Source: Sinorhizobium glycinis
GTDB lineage: Bacteria > Pseudomonadota > Alphaproteobacteria > Rhizobiales > Rhizobiaceae
Length of the DNA: 64,000 bases
NCBI RefSeq assembly: GCF_001651865.1
Contig: NZ_LPUX01000067.1
Coordinates: forward strand, 186,538-250,537
Direction: 5' to 3'
Below are positions 41,301-50,111 of the stretch, in pieces. Position 1 is the first letter of the stretch, and each line of letters starts with the position of its first letter. The position numbers were made by a program, and so were the translations under genes. The notes below the pieces were generated by a model. That model was given only the letters and a program-made list of their open reading frames with translations. It was not told the origin of the DNA and made no database searches.

Positions 41301-42329
41301 ATGCACGATTTTCTAGGCGATCTGCTGGACAGAATTGAACAGACCGGCGCGAATTTTTCCTCCCGGGCCTTCGGGATTGTCGGCGATGAGATCGTGCCGC
41401 TGCTCACCATCATGTTCATTGCATATGTGGGCTACTACGGGCTCCAGCTCTTCATGGGAACGGCCCGCGTCAGCGTCAGCGAGATCATTGGGCGCGTCGC
41501 CCGGATGTTGATCATTCTGGCGCTGGTCAGGGAGTGGGACTACTTCAACACGCTTTTCTATTCCTGGCTGAACAACACGCCAGAGGACGTCGGCCGGGCG
41601 ATCCTTACCGCCACCGGGACAGGCATCACAGAGCCGACAAACGGCCTTTCGATGATCTGGAAAACGGCAAACGAGGCTGCTTCTGCCTTCGCAGAACAGT
41701 CCGGTTATTTTGCGGTGCTGCCGTCCATGATCGGTTTTCTGATCATGCTTGCAGTGGCGGTTTTCATTGCAGTGGCTCTGGCGATCCTACTCCTTGCCAA
41801 GGTGATGATGTGGGTGCTGATCGGGACCGCACCAATCTTCATCGGCTGCATGCTCTTCGAGCAGACAAGAGGCATGGGCGTCGCCTGGTTCCAGCAGGTG
41901 CTAATGTATGCGCTGATCCCACTATTCGTCTACGTCGTGGCTGCATTCCTGATCGCAGCAATGGACCCGGAATTGACAAAGGTGACGAGCGCTGCAAACC
42001 AGCGGGAACTTCAGCTTAGCGACATTTCCGCTTTCCTGCTGCTCTGCTGCGCGGGCGCGTTCGTCCTCTTCAACATCCAGGTTCTGGCGCAAGGCATTAC
42101 CGGTGGCGTGGCCGCCGGCATCGGCAATTCTGCGCGTGCTTTCGGCCGGTTTGTAGGTGTGTCAGCACCAATATCCGCTCTGTCAGGTGGACAACGGCTG
42201 GCGGGAGCTATCGGCAACGCCGGGATGCAAGCCAGAGCGCGCACCCAGGAAGGTATGAGAACGAATATTCGCAACGCCGCTGCTGAGGCGATGCAGAACC
42301 GCATTAGCAGCAACAGCTTGCCTCTCTGA
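41301..42329 (+). CDS. virB6: VirB6-type polytopic channel protein
   Basis: The 342-residue protein has five or six membrane helices: IVPLLTIMFIAYVGYYGLQL, IGFLIMLAVAVFIAVALAIL, VLMYALIPLFVYVVAAFLIA and FLLLCCAGAFVLFNIQVLAQ. Between helices it carries the central VirB6/TrbL loop with MMWVLIGTAPIFIGCMLFEQ and TRGM. The C-terminus is cytosolic and Gln/Arg-rich. VirB6 forms part of the inner membrane channel contacting the substrate. The start ATG is 15 bp after the lipoprotein stop. Confidence 0.9.
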   Translation: MHDFLGDLLDRIEQTGANFSSRAFGIVGDEIVPLLTIMFIAYVGYYGLQLFMGTARVSVSEIIGRVARMLIILALVREWDYFNTLFYSWLNNTPEDVGRAILTATGTGITEPTNGLSMIWKTANEAASAFAEQSGYFAVLPSMIGFLIMLAVAVFIAVALAILLLAKVMMWVLIGTAPIFIGCMLFEQTRGMGVAWFQQVLMYALIPLFVYVVAAFLIAAMDPELTKVTSAANQRELQLSDISAFLLLCCAGAFVLFNIQVLAQGITGGVAAGIGNSARAFGRFVGVSAPISALSGGQRLAGAIGNAGMQARARTQEGMRTNIRNAAAEAMQNRISSNSLPL

Positions 42330-42340
42330 GGCGCGAATTT

Positions 42341-42367
42341 AAGGGCTAGATGTAAGGGCTGGAACGA
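42341..42367 (+). promoter_or_regulatory. AAGGGCTAGA leader with an AUG-stop unit before virB8
   Basis: TAAGGGCTAG (42341-42350) is followed at once by ATGTAA, a start codon directly followed by a stop, and then GGGCTGGAACGA before the virB8 ATG at 42368. The 10-mer AAGGGCTAGA also precedes the genes at 2086 and 35021. A minimal start-stop unit can hold or reinitiate ribosomes, but no role is proven. Confidence 0.45.
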
Positions 42368-43063
42368 ATGGCAGAAATGAATGACGCAGCTCTTCGGAGC
42401 TATTTTCAGGACGGCGATCGTTGGGAACAAGAGATCGTCAAAAAGGCCAAGCGATCGCGCTCGCTCGCATGGTTCGTCACAATGATTTTCGGCGCGATTA
42501 CCCTGCTGTCGCTGACAGCCTTGGTGATGCTCATTCCGCTGAAGAGCTTTGAACCGTACATCGTCGAAGTCGATAAGAATACGGGCTATATGGAGGTAAA
42601 GACCGGTCTAACCAGGTCTGCCAAGCTGACCGATCAACAGGCGGTCACTCAGGCGAACGTCGTGCGCTATATCCGATCTCGCGAAGGATACGACCCCTTC
42701 GCGATTGAGCAGAATTTCGGCATTGCCGCGCTGCTTTCTACCGACGATGCGGCCCGTGAGCTGCAGGAGCTCTACAGCGCCGTAAATCCCAACAATCCCG
42801 CAAAGGTCCTCGGCAAGAATAAGAAGGTGACGGTCGACATCAAGTCCGTCACCTTCTCCAATGCGAGCACGGCCTTGGTCCGCTTTTCGACGACCGAAGA
42901 ATCGGACACGGATTCGATCGTCCGTCACTACATTTCGGTCGTCCGCTATCGCTATACGGACACGCCGGCGACCAACGAATGGCGCTTCGAGAACCCCTTG
43001 GGCTTCCAGGTCTACAACTACCGTCGCGATCAAGAAACGGTTACGCCGGGAGGTGAAGAATGA
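42368..43063 (+). CDS. virB8: VirB8-type inner membrane scaffold protein
   Basis: The 231-residue protein has a short cytosolic N-terminus (WEQEIVKKAKRSRSLAWFV), one membrane helix (about 35-58, MIFGAITLLSLTALVMLIPL) and a periplasmic NTF2-like domain of about 170 residues. That domain contains FEPYIVEVDKNTGYMEVKTG and VVRYIRSREGYDPFAIEQNF. These are classic VirB8 blocks. It organises the periplasmic core with VirB9 and VirB10. Its stop overlaps the virB9 start by ATGA. Confidence 0.93.
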   Translation: MAEMNDAALRSYFQDGDRWEQEIVKKAKRSRSLAWFVTMIFGAITLLSLTALVMLIPLKSFEPYIVEVDKNTGYMEVKTGLTRSAKLTDQQAVTQANVVRYIRSREGYDPFAIEQNFGIAALLSTDDAARELQELYSAVNPNNPAKVLGKNKKVTVDIKSVTFSNASTALVRFSTTEESDTDSIVRHYISVVRYRYTDTPATNEWRFENPLGFQVYNYRRDQETVTPGGEE

Positions 43064-43869
43064 TCAAACGCCTCCTGCTTTCCGCGGCCTGCGCGGCCGC
43101 GATGATGACTCACGCCCATGCTGCGCAGGCACCTCGCCCGGGCAGCCTCGATTCGCGCGTGACCAGCGTCGTCTATCAGTCCAACAACGTGGTGAAGGTC
43201 TCTGCCACCTACGGCATCTCCACCATGATCATCTTTGACGAGGACGAAAAGTTCGAAACGATCTCGCTTGGCGACACCGACAGTTGGCAGGTTGCCCCTT
43301 CCGAGAAGGGCAACATTCTGTTCGTGAAGCCGATCGCAAAGAACGTCGCCACCAACATGAATGTTGTGACCAGCAAGAGGATCTATTTCCTCGAGCTTAA
43401 CGACCATGCTCCGTCCGATGGCAAGCAGGTGTTCGGGATCCGTTTCGTCTATCCGGAGAAGGATCTAAATGCCGCGCTCCGCAAGGAGGCTGAGTACCGG
43501 GCGGCCTACCCGAACATGTCGAATGTCGATAAAGGCAACGTCAACATCGACTATTCGTTTTCCGGTGATCCGGCGTTGAAGCCCTTGGTGATCTTCGACG
43601 ACGGGAAAAAGACCTTCTTCAAGTTCGGCAGCCGGGTCCCGGCGATTTTTGCCGTCCAGGCCGATTTTTCCGAGACGCTGCGCAACTTCCGGAAGGAAGG
43701 CGAATATATCGTCGTCGATGGTGTCGCAACGCAGTACACGCTGCGCGAGGGCAACCAATGGACCTGCATCTTTAACCTTCGCAAGCCCGACTTCGGCGCT
43801 CCGGATCCTGCCATTCTCGGTCCGGCTCCTGACACCAAGGCGACGAAACGTAGGAGGAGCGGCAACTGA
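43060..43869 (+). CDS. virB9: VirB9-type outer membrane core protein
   Basis: A signal peptide (MIKRLLLSAACAAAMMTHAH-A) precedes a 245-residue mature protein. The VirB9 blocks are visible: DSRVTSVVYQSNNVVKVSAT, IIFDEDEKFETISLGDTDSW, NMNVVTSKRIYFLEL and, near the end, FSFSGDPALKP-like NYSFSGD followed by YTLREGNQWTCIFN. VirB9 forms the outer membrane ring with VirB7 and the VirB10 C-terminus. The gene overlaps virB8 by ATGA and virB10 by 1 bp. Confidence 0.93.
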   Translation: MIKRLLLSAACAAAMMTHAHAAQAPRPGSLDSRVTSVVYQSNNVVKVSATYGISTMIIFDEDEKFETISLGDTDSWQVAPSEKGNILFVKPIAKNVATNMNVVTSKRIYFLELNDHAPSDGKQVFGIRFVYPEKDLNAALRKEAEYRAAYPNMSNVDKGNVNIDYSFSGDPALKPLVIFDDGKKTFFKFGSRVPAIFAVQADFSETLRNFRKEGEYIVVDGVATQYTLREGNQWTCIFNLRKPDFGAPDPAILGPAPDTKATKRRRSGN

Positions 43870-45080
43870 TGAAGCGCAGTCCCGAACTGGAGGCCATGAC
43901 GGCGGCCGATGAAACGGCCGTCAGCAACAGAAACGCTGGACGCAATCAAACCATCGGCATGGCTGCCCTGCTCCTGGGGGGCGCTGTCGCCGCCTATTTC
44001 GTACTTGCCACGGCAGGAGAAAAGCCGCGTGACGTCGCGGATAGCGACGAAGAATTTCAGACGACCACCTTCCGGCCGCCGTCATTCGTGCGTGAGCAAG
44101 AAGAGCCGAAGCCGGAAATAGAGCCTGCAGTCATCAATCTGCCCCCTCCTCCGGAGCCAGTTGAAGAAGAGCCCGCGGCTACCACGGAGTTCAAGGTTCC
44201 ACCGCCACCAGAGGTGGTTGAATACACGCCCGAGGCGGCGCCTGTCGAAGAGTTTCCCGAACGCTATAAGTCGGGGCTGATCTCGCTTGATCAGAAAGGC
44301 AATGGCAACGGCAACGGGGGTTTTCCAGGCGAGAACGATTCAGGACTCAGCGTTGCCGGCGAAGACCGCAACAGCAAGTACCTCGCTGCGGCCTCGAGTC
44401 TCGCCGATCGGAGCGCAAAGGCTCGGCAAATCGAACGCATCGACGCCATGATACCGGAAGGAACGTTGATCCCCGGTATCCTCGAGACCGCGATCAACAG
44501 CGATCTCCCCGGCCAGATTCGTGCGATCACGTCGCAGGACGTCTATTCCTTTGACGGGCGGCGCGTCCTCATTCCGACTGGAACGCGCCTCATTGGCGAA
44601 TACCAGTCCGAGATCACCCGCGGGCAAAAACGGATTTTTGTTATCTGGACCCGGCTCATTCGCGATGATGGCGTGTCGGTGCGCCTCAACTCCATCGGCA
44701 CGGATAGCTTGGGGCGCTCGGGCTTGACCGGCCATGTGGACAACAAATGGCGCGAGCGGTTCGGCTCCGCAATCATGCTTTCGGTCGTCGGCGCCGGCGC
44801 TAGCTTCCTGACCGGCTACGGAAGCGACGAGGCGTTCGGCGACAACAACAGCGAGGCACAACGTGGCGAGGAACTCGCCCGCGAAACCATTGCCGAGACC
44901 TTCTCGGATATGGCGAACCAAGTTTTGAGCGAAAACCTGCGCATTCCTCCCACCATCAGCGTCAGCCAAGGCGAGCGGATCTTTGTCTACGTACGCCAGG
45001 ACCTCGATTTCAGCGCCATGTATGACGACCCGGTCACCGAAGCGATGAAGGAGATTCAACGTGAACGTCGCCGTAGGTAA
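43869..45080 (+). CDS. virB10: VirB10-type envelope-spanning protein
   Basis: The 403-residue protein has a cytosolic N-terminus, one membrane helix (about 30-48, IGMAALLLGGAVAAYFVLAT) and a Pro/Glu-rich spacer (INLPPPPEPVEEEPAATTEF). The C-terminal beta-barrel domain contains LIPGILETAINSDLPGQIRA, FDGRRVLIPTGTRLIGEYQS, RIFVIWTRLIRDDGV and RIFVYVRQDLDFS. It bridges inner and outer membranes and senses ATPase activity. It starts at the last base of virB9 and its end overlaps virB11 by 20 bp. Confidence 0.95.
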   Translation: MKRSPELEAMTAADETAVSNRNAGRNQTIGMAALLLGGAVAAYFVLATAGEKPRDVADSDEEFQTTTFRPPSFVREQEEPKPEIEPAVINLPPPPEPVEEEPAATTEFKVPPPPEVVEYTPEAAPVEEFPERYKSGLISLDQKGNGNGNGGFPGENDSGLSVAGEDRNSKYLAAASSLADRSAKARQIERIDAMIPEGTLIPGILETAINSDLPGQIRAITSQDVYSFDGRRVLIPTGTRLIGEYQSEITRGQKRIFVIWTRLIRDDGVSVRLNSIGTDSLGRSGLTGHVDNKWRERFGSAIMLSVVGAGASFLTGYGSDEAFGDNNSEAQRGEELARETIAETFSDMANQVLSENLRIPPTISVSQGERIFVYVRQDLDFSAMYDDPVTEAMKEIQRERRRR

Positions 45081-46089
45081 CACCACTACGATCAGACGCG
45101 ATCCCCATTATTTCCTCAACCGCGCCCTCGAACCGATCAGGGAATTTCTTGACGATCCGAGGGTGGTGGAAATCGCCGTCAACAAACCGGGCCATGTCTA
45201 TGTGGAACGGTTTAGCGCCGATTACATGGAGCATCATCTAATCGACGCCCTGACGGGTGATGAAATCCAGAACATCGGCGAGCGTGTTGCGGCTGCGACG
45301 AACCAGTTCATTAGCCGCTCGAAGCCGATCCTCAGCGCCGCGCTTCCGACCGGCGAGCGTATCCAGATCGTCTTGCCGCCGGCGGCACCCGAAGGTGGCT
45401 CGATCTCCATCCGCAAGCAGGTCGTCAATAACTTCACGCTCGAGGAGTATCGCGACAATGGTTCGCTCGATAAGGTCTCTGTAGCCGTCGGCGGCCTCAG
45501 CGACATCGATCGCGAGCTGATAGGGCATCTGCGCGCCAATCGGATTTACGATTTCATCCATACCGCCATCACCAAACGGGTCTCTATCCTGATCAGTGGC
45601 GGCACTTCCTCCGGCAAAACGACCTTCCTCAATGCATGCCTGAAGAGCGTCGATCCGCATGAACGGATCATCACGCTTGAGGACACGCGAGAGCTCTTCC
45701 CGCCGCAAGCAAATGCCGTTCACCTGATCGCGTCGAAGGGCGACCAGGGCACAGCGGACGTGACCATTCAAAGCCTGCTCGAGTCATCGCTGCGCATGCG
45801 GCCGGACCGGCTGTTCGTCGGCGAAATTCGGGGTGCAGAGGCTTTTTCCTTCCTGCGGGCGATCAACACCGGCCATCCCGGCAGCATGTCGACGGTTCAT
45901 GCCGATACGCCGATGGGCGCTTATGAACAGCTCGCCATGATGATGCAGCAAGCCGGCATGTCGGCGGGTTTTTCGAAGCAGGATCTGATGTCGTATATCC
46001 AGATGGTCATCCCGATCGTCATCCAGCTCCGCCGTGAAGGCGGCAAGCGCGGCGTCTCTCAGATCTTCTTCGCCCGGGATGAATCATGA
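45061..46089 (+). CDS. virB11: VirB11 secretion ATPase
   Basis: The 342-residue hexameric ATPase begins at GTG 45061 within the virB10 end. Landmarks are the N-terminal domain (IREFLDDPRVVEIAVNKPGH) and Walker A SGGTSSGKTTFLNACL near residue 180. These are followed by an Asp box (LEDTRELFPP), Walker B (LRMRPDRLFVGEIRGAEA) and the His box (TGHPGSMSTVHAD). VirB11 switches the machine between pilus assembly and substrate transfer. Its stop overlaps virD4 by 4 bp. Confidence 0.95.
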   Translation: MNVAVGNTTTIRRDPHYFLNRALEPIREFLDDPRVVEIAVNKPGHVYVERFSADYMEHHLIDALTGDEIQNIGERVAAATNQFISRSKPILSAALPTGERIQIVLPPAAPEGGSISIRKQVVNNFTLEEYRDNGSLDKVSVAVGGLSDIDRELIGHLRANRIYDFIHTAITKRVSILISGGTSSGKTTFLNACLKSVDPHERIITLEDTRELFPPQANAVHLIASKGDQGTADVTIQSLLESSLRMRPDRLFVGEIRGAEAFSFLRAINTGHPGSMSTVHADTPMGAYEQLAMMMQQAGMSAGFSKQDLMSYIQMVIPIVIQLRREGGKRGVSQIFFARDES

Positions 46090-48185
46090 CGAAGCAGCTC
46101 CAGGCGTTCTACCTGCTGTTTTGCGTCGGGATAGCGTTCGTTGTCTGGATGCTCGGGTACGGCCTGGGGCTTCAGCTCTTCTATAAGGACGGTCGGATCC
46201 TCGAAACGACGATCACGAGCAATCCCTTCGCTCCGATTCAACAGTTCTGGCACTACAAAACGAGTCCTGCCCTGCAGAAGGCCGCGCTTGGTTCGATGGT
46301 GCCGGCGCTGCTGGTGGCGGGCCTCGTGGCATACATCGGAATGAAGCCGACGAGCAGCCCATTGGGGGATGCTGCGTTTCAGGACATAGCTTCGCTTCGG
46401 CGCGGGAAATGGTTCCGCAAACAGGGCCATATCTTCGGGCGGATCGGACGGAACATTCTCCGCACCAAGGACGATCGGCATCATCTAATCATCGGCCCGA
46501 CGCGCTCCGGCAAAGGTGCGGGCTATGTGATCCCCAATGCGCTTATGCACGAGGGCTCGATGATCGTCACCGATCTCAAGGGTGAAGTGTTCAAGGCGAC
46601 GGCGGGCTATCGCCGGCAGAACGGCAGCCAAGTCTTCCTATTCGCGCCCGGCTCCGAAAAGACCAACAGCTATAACCCGCTGGACTTTATCCGGCCGGAG
46701 CGCGGCAATCGCACGACCGACATTCAAAACATCGCCAGTATTCTTGTGCCCGAGAACACGGAATCGGAAAATTCCGTCTGGCAAGCGACCGCGCAACAGG
46801 TCCTTGCCGGCGTGATCAGCTACATCACGGAAAGCCCCTTCTATAAGGACCGGCGCAACCTCGCCGAGGTCAATTCCTTTTTTAACAGTGGCGTCGATCT
46901 CCAGGCGCTGATGAAATACATCAAAGAGAAGGAGCCCTACCTTTCGAAGTTCACCGTCGAGAGCTTCAATTCCTACATCGCCCTGTCGGAACGCGCCGCC
47001 GCGTCTGCTCTCTTGGACATTCAAAAGGCGATGCGGCCCTTCAAGAACGAGCGTATCGTTGCCGCGACCAATGTCACCGACATGGATCTTCGGGCAATGA
47101 AGCGCCGGCCGATCTCGATCTACCTGGCGCCGAACATCACCGACATCACCCTGCTGCGCCCTCTCCTCACCCTGTTCGTGCAGCAGGTGATGGATATCCT
47201 CACGCTCGAGCACGATCCCAATTCGCTCCCCGTCTACTTCTTGCTCGACGAGTTCCGACAGTTGAAGCGAATGGACGAGATCATGACCAAGCTGCCCTAT
47301 GTGGCTGGCTATAATATCAAGCTCGCCTTCATCATCCAGGATCTGAAGAACCTCGACGAGATCTACGGCGAAACGTCCCGGCATTCCCTGCTCGGCAATT
47401 GTGGCTATCAGCTCGTCCTCGGCGCCAACGATCAGGCCACAGCCGAGTACGCATCCCGCGCGCTCGGAAAGCGCACGATCCGCTACCAGTCGGAATCCCG
47501 CACGATCGAACTGATGGGCCTGCCTCGCCGCACGAAGGTAGAGCAGATTCGCGAACGCGATCTGATGATGCCGCAGGAGGTCCGGCAAATGCCGGAAAAC
47601 AAGATGATCCTGCTTATCGAAGGACAACGGCCGATCTTTGGTGAAAAGCTTCGCTTCTTCCAAACACAGCCCTTCAAATCAGCCGAGGCATTTTCTCAGG
47701 CCAACATTCCGCAAGCGCCGGAAGTCGATTATCTGACACCGAAGCCCGTGCCGGCGACAACTCCAGAATATGCCGAGGGGGGAGATCCTTCCGTCGAAAT
47801 TCCCTCGCCGGCGCCAGCGAAGGATGAGAAGCCTTTCACTGCCGCTGCGGCGGAGGCAGCTCCGGTCAAGGCAGAACCTGCGGCAGACGAGAAAGCTGCA
47901 GCACCTGCCAAACGCTCCGTCAATAAAAAGGCGCTGCGCCCGAAGCCCAAGGCGACTGCTGCAAACACGGGTGGTGCGGAAGCATCTGCAAGCCTTGATG
48001 CAATGGAAGCCCGGATAAAGGCAATCGAGGAGGGCCTCAAACCAAAAGCCGCGCAGCTCAAGGAAGTGGTCGAGACGAAAGCTCAGAAGCTTGGCGACAA
48101 GTCTCCGACCAAGCGCCGCAACATCATGGACATCTTCAGCGCGACTGTGCCTGATCCCGTCGAAGTTGGTGTGCCGGCCGAATGA
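46086..48185 (+). CDS. virD4: VirD4-type coupling protein with a long C-terminal tail
   Basis: The 699-residue protein has two N-terminal membrane helices (FYLLFCVGIAFVVWMLGYGL; LGSMVPALLVAGLVAYIGMK). It has Walker A IGPTRSGKGAGYVIPN near residue 138 and Walker B LPVYFLLDEFRQL near 380, with the TraG/VirD4 block LYLAPNITDITLLRP-like IYLAPNITD. The coupling protein recruits the relaxosome or effectors. From about residue 555 a tail of about 145 residues, rich in Ala, Pro, Lys and Glu, is added beyond the usual domain. It has a coiled-coil stretch and ends IMDIFSATVPDPVEVG. It is the last gene of the operon. Confidence 0.95.
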   Translation: MTKQLQAFYLLFCVGIAFVVWMLGYGLGLQLFYKDGRILETTITSNPFAPIQQFWHYKTSPALQKAALGSMVPALLVAGLVAYIGMKPTSSPLGDAAFQDIASLRRGKWFRKQGHIFGRIGRNILRTKDDRHHLIIGPTRSGKGAGYVIPNALMHEGSMIVTDLKGEVFKATAGYRRQNGSQVFLFAPGSEKTNSYNPLDFIRPERGNRTTDIQNIASILVPENTESENSVWQATAQQVLAGVISYITESPFYKDRRNLAEVNSFFNSGVDLQALMKYIKEKEPYLSKFTVESFNSYIALSERAAASALLDIQKAMRPFKNERIVAATNVTDMDLRAMKRRPISIYLAPNITDITLLRPLLTLFVQQVMDILTLEHDPNSLPVYFLLDEFRQLKRMDEIMTKLPYVAGYNIKLAFIIQDLKNLDEIYGETSRHSLLGNCGYQLVLGANDQATAEYASRALGKRTIRYQSESRTIELMGLPRRTKVEQIRERDLMMPQEVRQMPENKMILLIEGQRPIFGEKLRFFQTQPFKSAEAFSQANIPQAPEVDYLTPKPVPATTPEYAEGGDPSVEIPSPAPAKDEKPFTAAAAEAAPVKAEPAADEKAAAPAKRSVNKKALRPKPKATAANTGGAEASASLDAMEARIKAIEEGLKPKAAQLKEVVETKAQKLGDKSPTKRRNIMDIFSATVPDPVEVGVPAE

Positions 48186-48210
48186 CGATGAGGAGACCGC
48201 TTCCGACCCT

Positions 48211-49866
48211 GGCTGTGTAAAAACGCTGATGCCATGGCCAATTGTGAGATATGAGCGTTGCTCAAGCGTCATCGTTGGCGTTTTGTTTTCGAGCGCCCTC
48301 CAGATGCCGAATAGGGCTCTATATCGGCGTTCGACGAGAGCGTTTCATGCAAGCGTGATAAGCGAAGCGCTCACCCCCGTATTGCCGCCATCAGTGCCTT
48401 GGAGCCGATGATGTTCATGACCCGGGTCATGTTGTAGGCGAGTACGTGCAGCGCCATCTCGGCGCGCACATTCGGCAGGCGCTTGGTGAGGAAGTGCGTG
48501 GCTCCCATCCATGATTTGATCGTCCCGAAGGGATGCTCGGCGGTCACGCGGCGTTGCCGCATCTTATCAGGATCAGCATCAAGCCTTGCCTGCATCGCCT
48601 CGAGGTGATGCTCCTGCTCCCAACGCTGAATGCGCCGATACTTGCTGGTCGTGCATTTGGACCTCATGGCGCAGCTTGGACAATTGCTCGACCAGTAGCG
48701 CCGGATCATCAGGTCCGCCTCTTCTCGCGTGTACCGATAGATCAACCGTTCGCCGGCCGGGCAGAGATAGACATCCTCGTCCTTGAGATATCGGAAGTCC
48801 TGCTTGACGAAGAGCCCCTTGATCCGATTGACCGACGTCATGGGCTTGGGCATGGTCACCGTGATCTTCTGCTCGACGCAGGCGAGAACCTCTTCGCTGT
48901 TGAAGTAACCGCGGTCAGCCACAACCTCGAGATGGTCTGCGTCAAAGGCTTGCTTGCTGGCCTTGGCCATGTTGGCAAGTTGCGCCCGGTCGTTGCCGAC
49001 ATTGGTCACCTCATGGGCGACGATGAGGTGATGTTCGGTGTCGACGCGCGGTCTGAGTGTTGTAGCCGACCATGCCTGAGCCTCGGCCGCTGGTCGCCAT
49101 TGACCGGCTATCGGGATCGGTGAGTGATATCTGCTGGTCGGGTGTTTCCAGCATCTCCTTTTCGATCTCCTTGAGCCGAACCATCTCCTGTCGGAGCCGT
49201 TCAACCTTCTCCTGCAGACGCTCAATTTTGGCGGCATGAATGTCGTCGCGCTCCTGCCGGTCGGCGCTGTCCATCTGGTGGAGATATCGGGCAACGCTCT
49301 CTTCGATCTGCGCCAGGCGCCGGTCCAGCTTGCCCTTGGTGAAGTTCCGGTCCCGGTTGTTGACCGCCTTGAACTTGCTGCCGTCGATCGCAACACTCGG
49401 CTTGGCGAGAAGCCCTATCTCGCGGCACAGCCGCACAAAGCCGGTACAGACCTTCTTGATGGCACCCCCGTTGCCGCGCCGAAAATCGGCGATGGTCTTA
49501 TGGTCAGGCACAAGACGCCCAACCAGCCACATCACCTCTATATTGCGTCCAGCTTCGCGTTCGAGACGCCGGCTCGACTGGATTCGGTTCAGATAGCCGT
49601 AGATGTAGAGCTTGAGCAGGATCGAGGGATGATAGCCTGGGCGCCCGGTATTGCTTGGCTCACAGCGCACGAATCCGAGATCGGCCAGATTGAGCTCATC
49701 AACGAAGACGTCCACCACCCGAACTGGGCTATCCTCATGCACCCAATCATCCAACTGCTCGGGAAGCAGTGTGCCCTGGCTCCTGTCGACACCCTCGATA
49801 TACCGCTTCATGAATCCCCCTCGACTCACGTCAAAAGTGTATCATGTTCGGCGTTTTCACACAGCC
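48211..49866 (-). mobile_element. IS1182-family element, transposase frameshifted
   Basis: Near-perfect terminal inverted repeats GGCTGTGTAAAAACGCTGA (48211-48229) and the complement of GGCTGTGTGAAAACGCCGA (49848-49866) enclose a 1.66-kb element with one interrupted transposase. It inserted 25 bp after the virD4 stop, leaving the operon intact. No target duplication was recognised. Confidence 0.85.
48371..49829 (-). pseudogene. IS1182-family transposase split by a frameshift
   Basis: The first frame (49829-49055) gives a DUF772-type start, MKRYIEGVDRSQGTLLPEQL, then GRPGYHPSILLKLYIYGYLN and KPSVAIDGSKFKAVNNRDRN with the first Asp, ending GMVGYNTQTA. The second frame continues DTEHHLIVAHEVTNVGNDRA, VVADRGYFNSEEV and EHPFGTIKSWMGATHFLTKR, carrying the second Asp and the Glu. 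One surplus C in ACCGCGCGTCGAC near 49054 breaks the gene. Apart from this the element is full length, so inactivation is recent or reflects a read error. Confidence 0.88.
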
Positions 49867-50111
49867 TGGACCCAATGCGGACCACTAGGCCCGGCGGGCC
49901 GAGGTCCGGATCTGGTGGCGAAGCGGTCTTAACTCGAAAATGAAAGGATCTTTTGCCCCGGTCAACGGCTGGATCGGCACGAATCGTACTCCTGCCCTGC
50001 CGTACAACTTTCAAGTGCCGAGGCCGACGTGGCTGCCCTGGTCGTCGATTTTCGCTAGTCCGCCGCCGGGCGATCACCAGGCAGTCGGCCGGCGGCGAAG
50101 AAGCGGGGCGT
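49867..50111. other. gap between the IS1182 element and the ketoacyl synthase remnant
   Basis: About 245 bp, GC-rich in its outer parts. I recognise no gene, terminator or repeat beyond a GGCCCGGCGGGCC palindrome near 49889. Confidence 0.35.

Noticed and set aside
46638-47663. 341-codon minus-strand frame opposite virD4
   Set aside because: Antisense to the Walker B region of the coupling protein. The composition is typical of a shadow frame.
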